From NCBI GenBank assembly GCA_017437925.1, contig JAFRWQ010000174.1, positions 1-15,846 on the forward strand: DNA of 15,846 nucleotides. Reading direction: 5' to 3'. This stretch comes from Bacillota bacterium (lineage in GTDB: Bacteria; Bacillota_A; Clostridia; Peptostreptococcales; Anaerovoracaceae). The position numbers and the translations under genes are program-made. Positions 13,204 to 15,846 of the stretch are shown here, one piece after another. The notes beneath the pieces are model-generated. The model did no database searches, was not told the DNA's origin, and saw only the letters and a list, made by a program, of their open reading frames with translations. Numbering within the stretch: the first letter of the stretch is position 1; the number at the start of each line of letters is the position of its first letter.

Positions 13204-14115
13204 CTACAGAAGCTCGCAGCCCTCGGGCACCGCTATCCTGACCGCCGAAGGCGCGACCCTGAATTCGGTCTCTTTGAACTCCTCCACCTCGCCGTCAACG
13301 GCTACATGCACGTCTTCAAGGGGTATAAGCCTGAAGCTCTCGCACTTGAAATACTCGACTATGTCTTTGGCCTCCTCGGCCTCGAGATAGGTGCCCTGGC
13401 GGTACTTGAGAAGGAGCCTGAGCATCTTAAGACCCCTGACCGGCCTTACCACAGCCACGTCCATGATGCCGTCGCGTACCGAGGCGAGGGGCGAACTTTT
13501 AAAGCCTCCCCCGCAGAAGCGGCCGTTGGCCACGGCGCAGAGCATGATCTCGTCCTCACGGCGTTCGCCGTCCAGCTCCCAGGCCATGCGGTAGGTCTTG
13601 CCCTTCGAAAGGACCTTAAGGGCCGCCGCGGCGTAGGACATGGGGCTTCCCGCCAGGATCCCCCTTGTCTTTCTCGACTCCACCACAACGTCGCAGTCTA
13701 TGCCTATGTTGAACATGTTGAGGCAGCAGCCCCCGCCGTACTTTATAACGTCGCAGGGGACGGTATCCGCCTTCATGAGGGCCTCTATGTCGCGCAGCCT
13801 GTCGCGGCTGCTGAAGTTCTTGGCGAAGTCGTTGCCGGTGCCGCAGGGCACGAGGGCCAGATCGGCGTTCTCAAAGCCCAGCATGCCGGTAAGAACGTCG
13901 TTGAGGGTACCGTCGCCTCCGCAGGCGTAAAAGCGCGTCCTGACCCCTTCCAGGGCCTTCTGGCGCACGTATTCCGCCGTCTCGCTCTTGTTCAGGGTCC
14001 TGTGGATCTCGTAATCAAGCTCTTTATCCTTGAGGGCTGCCCGCACCAGGGGAAGCACGGTCTTTTCGGCCTGCCCCCCGCCTGCCGCGGGATTGACCAC
14101 GAAAATATGCTTCAT
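13204..14115 (-). CDS. diacylglycerol kinase-family lipid kinase (YegS/DgkB/BmrU-like)
   Basis: The 303-residue protein has the usual length and motifs of soluble DAGK-catalytic-domain lipid kinases: VNPAAGGG (7-14), the nucleotide-binding GGDGTLNDV (66-74), PCGTGNDFAKN (90-100), SSPLASVRDGIMDVAVV (207-223, with D215) and DGEVEEF (274-280, with the family's catalytic Asp-Gly-Glu). Such enzymes phosphorylate diacylglycerol or related lipids; DgkB returns diacylglycerol to phosphatidic acid in Gram-positive bacteria, while YegS prefers phosphatidylglycerol, and the substrate cannot be told apart here. ATG 14115 has AGGAG nine bases upstream. It follows the TPR gene by 36 bases and is probably co-transcribed with it and argS. 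The region between its stop and the tRNA promoter shows a GC-rich inverted repeat near 13184-13204 without a T-run. Confidence 0.9.
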   Translation of the reverse strand: MKHIFVVNPAAGGGQAEKTVLPLVRAALKDKELDYEIHRTLNKSETAEYVRQKALEGVRTRFYACGGDGTLNDVLTGMLGFENADLALVPCGTGNDFAKNFSSRDRLRDIEALMKADTVPCDVIKYGGGCCLNMFNIGIDCDVVVESRKTRGILAGSPMSYAAAALKVLSKGKTYRMAWELDGERREDEIMLCAVANGRFCGGGFKSSPLASVRDGIMDVAVVRPVRGLKMLRLLLKYRQGTYLEAEEAKDIVEYFKCESFRLIPLEDVHVAVDGEVEEFKETEFRVAPSAVRIAVPEGCELL

Positions 14116-14151
14116 ATGATCTGACTCCTGTAAACGTTGGGATCCGAGGCT

Positions 14152-15168
14152 TTAAGACCTGGGGTTTTCGCGGGAAAGGAGGTCCGCCTTGCGGGCGTAC
14201 TTTTCGGCCAGCTCGTCCTCGCCCTTTTGGGAATAGAGCTGGGCGAGGGCCAGATTGCTCTCGTAGTTGGAGGGAGCCAGGGCTATGACCCTTCTGAAGC
14301 CTTCTATGGCCTCGTCGTAAAAGCCCAGCTGCCTGTAGGCTATGGCGAGGTAGAAATGCAGGGGCCACCAATTGCCGTAATCGGTGCCGACGAAGGGCTC
14401 CAGTATGCGCAGGCCTTCCTCGAAGCGGCCGGCGGTGAGTTCGTTTATGCCCGACTCTATGACCACGGGCTGTTCGAGGGCCTCGAGCCTCTCCTTGATC
14501 TCGGTCACGGCCTCGTCCCCATCGCTGCCCTTGAGCTCGATGAAGCGCTGCCAGGCCAGCTGGGCCTTGCGGTACAGGGCCTGGTTCAGGTAATTGTAGC
14601 CCATGTAATACCAGGTGGGAGCGAAATCGGGGTCGGCCTCGGAGGTATATTCGAAGTACTTGCCCGACTCCGACTTGAGCAGGGCGACCAGCTCCTCGCT
14701 GCCGTCCTCCCCTTCGAGGCTCAGGTACCACTCGCGGCACACGCAGGCGTAGGTGTAGAGGGCGTCGCGGGCCTTGTCGTCGAGGAGTAGCGCGGCCCTT
14801 GCGTAAATGCAGGCCCTGCGGAACCTTCTCTCTCCCAGCTCTGTGTGGGCCCTGGTGAGGGCGACGTCCACCAGCTTTTCGTCGAAGAACTTGGCCAAAA
14901 ACCTCTTGTAAGGCCCCGAATACTTGAAGCGGGTGTCGGCGCCCAGGCTCACTATGATGTTGTCTGCGATGTCAGAGACCGAAAGCTCCCCGCCCTCCTG
15001 AAACTTCACGTAGTTGGAGGGAGTGAAGGGAACAGGCACTCCCGCGAGAAAGTCAAGGCCCCTCGCGGCGCAGTAATCCGGGGAGAGCTGGTCGTAGAGG
15101 TAGGTCTTGAGCTCCCCCGTCAGCTGGTCCTTAAGCTCGTCTTTTCTTGCCGCAAACTCGGGTATCAT
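14152..15168 (-). CDS. tetratricopeptide-repeat protein, unknown function
   Basis: A 338-residue, soluble, acidic protein without signal peptide. The C-terminal half shows tandem TPR helices: FAPTWYYMGYNYLNQALYRK (about 182-201) through FIELKG, RFEEGLRILEPFV (248-260), PLHFYLAIAYRQLGFYDEAI (269-288) followed by EGFRRVIALAPSN, and ESNLALAQLYSQKGEDELAE (303-322). The N-terminal 100 residues are not repeat-like and are unrecognised (FLAGVPVPFTPSNYVKF is a distinctive segment). A further pair of helices at about 100-145 may be diverged repeats. TPRs bind protein partners, so a scaffold role is likely but the partner is unknown. ATG 15168 follows AGGTGG and begins 8 bases after the argS stop, so expression is tied to argS. 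Confidence 0.82.
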   Translation of the reverse strand: MIPEFAARKDELKDQLTGELKTYLYDQLSPDYCAARGLDFLAGVPVPFTPSNYVKFQEGGELSVSDIADNIIVSLGADTRFKYSGPYKRFLAKFFDEKLVDVALTRAHTELGERRFRRACIYARAALLLDDKARDALYTYACVCREWYLSLEGEDGSEELVALLKSESGKYFEYTSEADPDFAPTWYYMGYNYLNQALYRKAQLAWQRFIELKGSDGDEAVTEIKERLEALEQPVVIESGINELTAGRFEEGLRILEPFVGTDYGNWWPLHFYLAIAYRQLGFYDEAIEGFRRVIALAPSNYESNLALAQLYSQKGEDELAEKYARKADLLSRENPRS

Positions 15169-15176
15169 CGGTCCAC

Positions 15177-15846
15177 CTACATCTTCTCGGGCGCCTTGAT
15201 GCCCAGAAGCGCAAGGCCGTTCTTAAGGGTCTGCATGGCGGCTTTGGTCAGCAGCAGCTTGGCCTGCTTTTCGGCCTCGTTATCGACCAGTATGTGCTCG
15301 TCGTGATAGAACTTGTTGAAGGCCTGGGCCACGTCGACTATGTGGCGGGTCAGGACCGAGGGCTCGTACTTGTCGGCGGCGTCGATTATGACCTCGGGGA
15401 AGCGGTAGATCTCCTTGATCAGCTCGTAGGCGCTGCCGCTGCAGATGTACGAAAGGTCCATGGAGGCCGCATCGAAATTCCCGGATGAACCGGCGTTCCT
15501 TAAAACGGAGGCGGCTCTCGCGTGGGTGTACTGGACGTAGGGCCCGGTCTCGCCGTCGAAGTTGAGCACGTTATCCCAGTTGAAGACGTAGTCCTTGATG
15601 CGGCTGTTGGAGAGCTCCTGGAAGATCACGGCGCCTATGCCGACGGTCTTTGAGGTCTCCTCGATGTTCTCGGTGTTGACGCCCTTCTCGCGGACTATCT
15701 CAGCGGTCTTCTCGACCGCCCTGTTGAGCACGTCCTCAAGGAAGACGACCCTGCCGCTCCTGGTGGACATGGTTCCGTCCTCAAGACTCACAAGGCCGAA
15801 ATTGATGTGGACGCAGTCCTTGTACCAGTCGTAGCCCATGAGCTCC
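15177..15846 (-). CDS. argS: arginyl-tRNA synthetase, C-terminal part (cut by window edge)
   Basis: The last 223 or so codons of a class Ia arginyl-tRNA synthetase, which charges tRNA-Arg with arginine in the cytosol. The family's KMSKS-equivalent loop is visible as GTMSTRSGRVVFLEDVL (about 25 residues into the visible part). Further on come NFDGETGPYVQYTHARAASVLR, the strongly conserved entry into the DALR anticodon-binding domain, VAQAFNKFYHDEHIL and the typical end ALLGIKAPEKM. The N-terminal catalytic half with the HIGH motif lies beyond the right edge. The stop is TAG at 15179-15177. The TPR gene follows after 8 bases. Confidence 0.95.
   Translation of the reverse strand, partial: ELMGYDWYKDCVHINFGLVSLEDGTMSTRSGRVVFLEDVLNRAVEKTAEIVREKGVNTENIEETSKTVGIGAVIFQELSNSRIKDYVFNWDNVLNFDGETGPYVQYTHARAASVLRNAGSSGNFDAASMDLSYICSGSAYELIKEIYRFPEVIIDAADKYEPSVLTRHIVDVAQAFNKFYHDEHILVDNEAEKQAKLLLTKAAMQTLKNGLALLGIKAPEKM

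Noticed and set aside
13147..14124. 325-codon open frame on the plus strand opposite the lipid kinase gene
   Set aside because: It is the antisense of a gene with all DAGK motifs; long antisense frames are common in GC-rich coding DNA and the peptide shows no family pattern.

Overview
The window looks like a piece of chromosome from a GC-rich, uncultured-type member of the Clostridia (Bacillota). The signs are strong AGGAG-type ribosome sites, sigma-A-like promoters, a sigma/anti-sigma pair of a kind common in gut Clostridia, paired half-size CHR transporters, and an argS gene of bacterial type. In a GC-rich background it still uses ATA for isoleucine and AGG for arginine often. No plasmid, phage or transposase gene is visible.

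Region 1 (1-5755, all minus strand, transcribed right to left): a PLP aminotransferase and an HpcH/HpaI-type aldolase (3-nt gap), then after a 118-nt gap with its own -10 box an MFS permease, a YitT/DUF2179 membrane protein and a second, paralogous MFS permease, closed by a strong terminator at 261-303. The start of another membrane protein gene is cut by the left edge. Transamination followed by retro-aldol cleavage is the simplest reading of the enzyme pair, with the MFS proteins as candidate organic-acid carriers; the substrate is unknown.

Region 2 (5756-8896, plus strand): a divergent control region with two inverted repeats, two overlapping half-size chromate-transporter-family genes, then an ECF sigma factor translationally overlapped by a one-TM anti-sigma-like protein.

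Region 3 (8916-12743, minus strand): an operon-like run of an unknown protein, a YcaQ/AlkX-type DNA glycosylase, a GNAT acetyltransferase (whose 5' end looks frameshifted or leader-coupled) and a PaaK/CapK-like adenylate-forming enzyme, closed by a symmetric terminator.

Region 4 (12768-13164): a tRNA-Ser(CGA) gene with a clear promoter, an 18-bp hairpin touching its CCA end, and beyond it about 140 bp of non-coding DNA made of three hairpins bounded by inverted fragments of the tRNA-Ser 3' end. This is the most unusual part of the window.

Region 5 (13204-15846, minus strand): the 3' part of argS, a TPR protein and a diacylglycerol-kinase-family lipid kinase in close succession.
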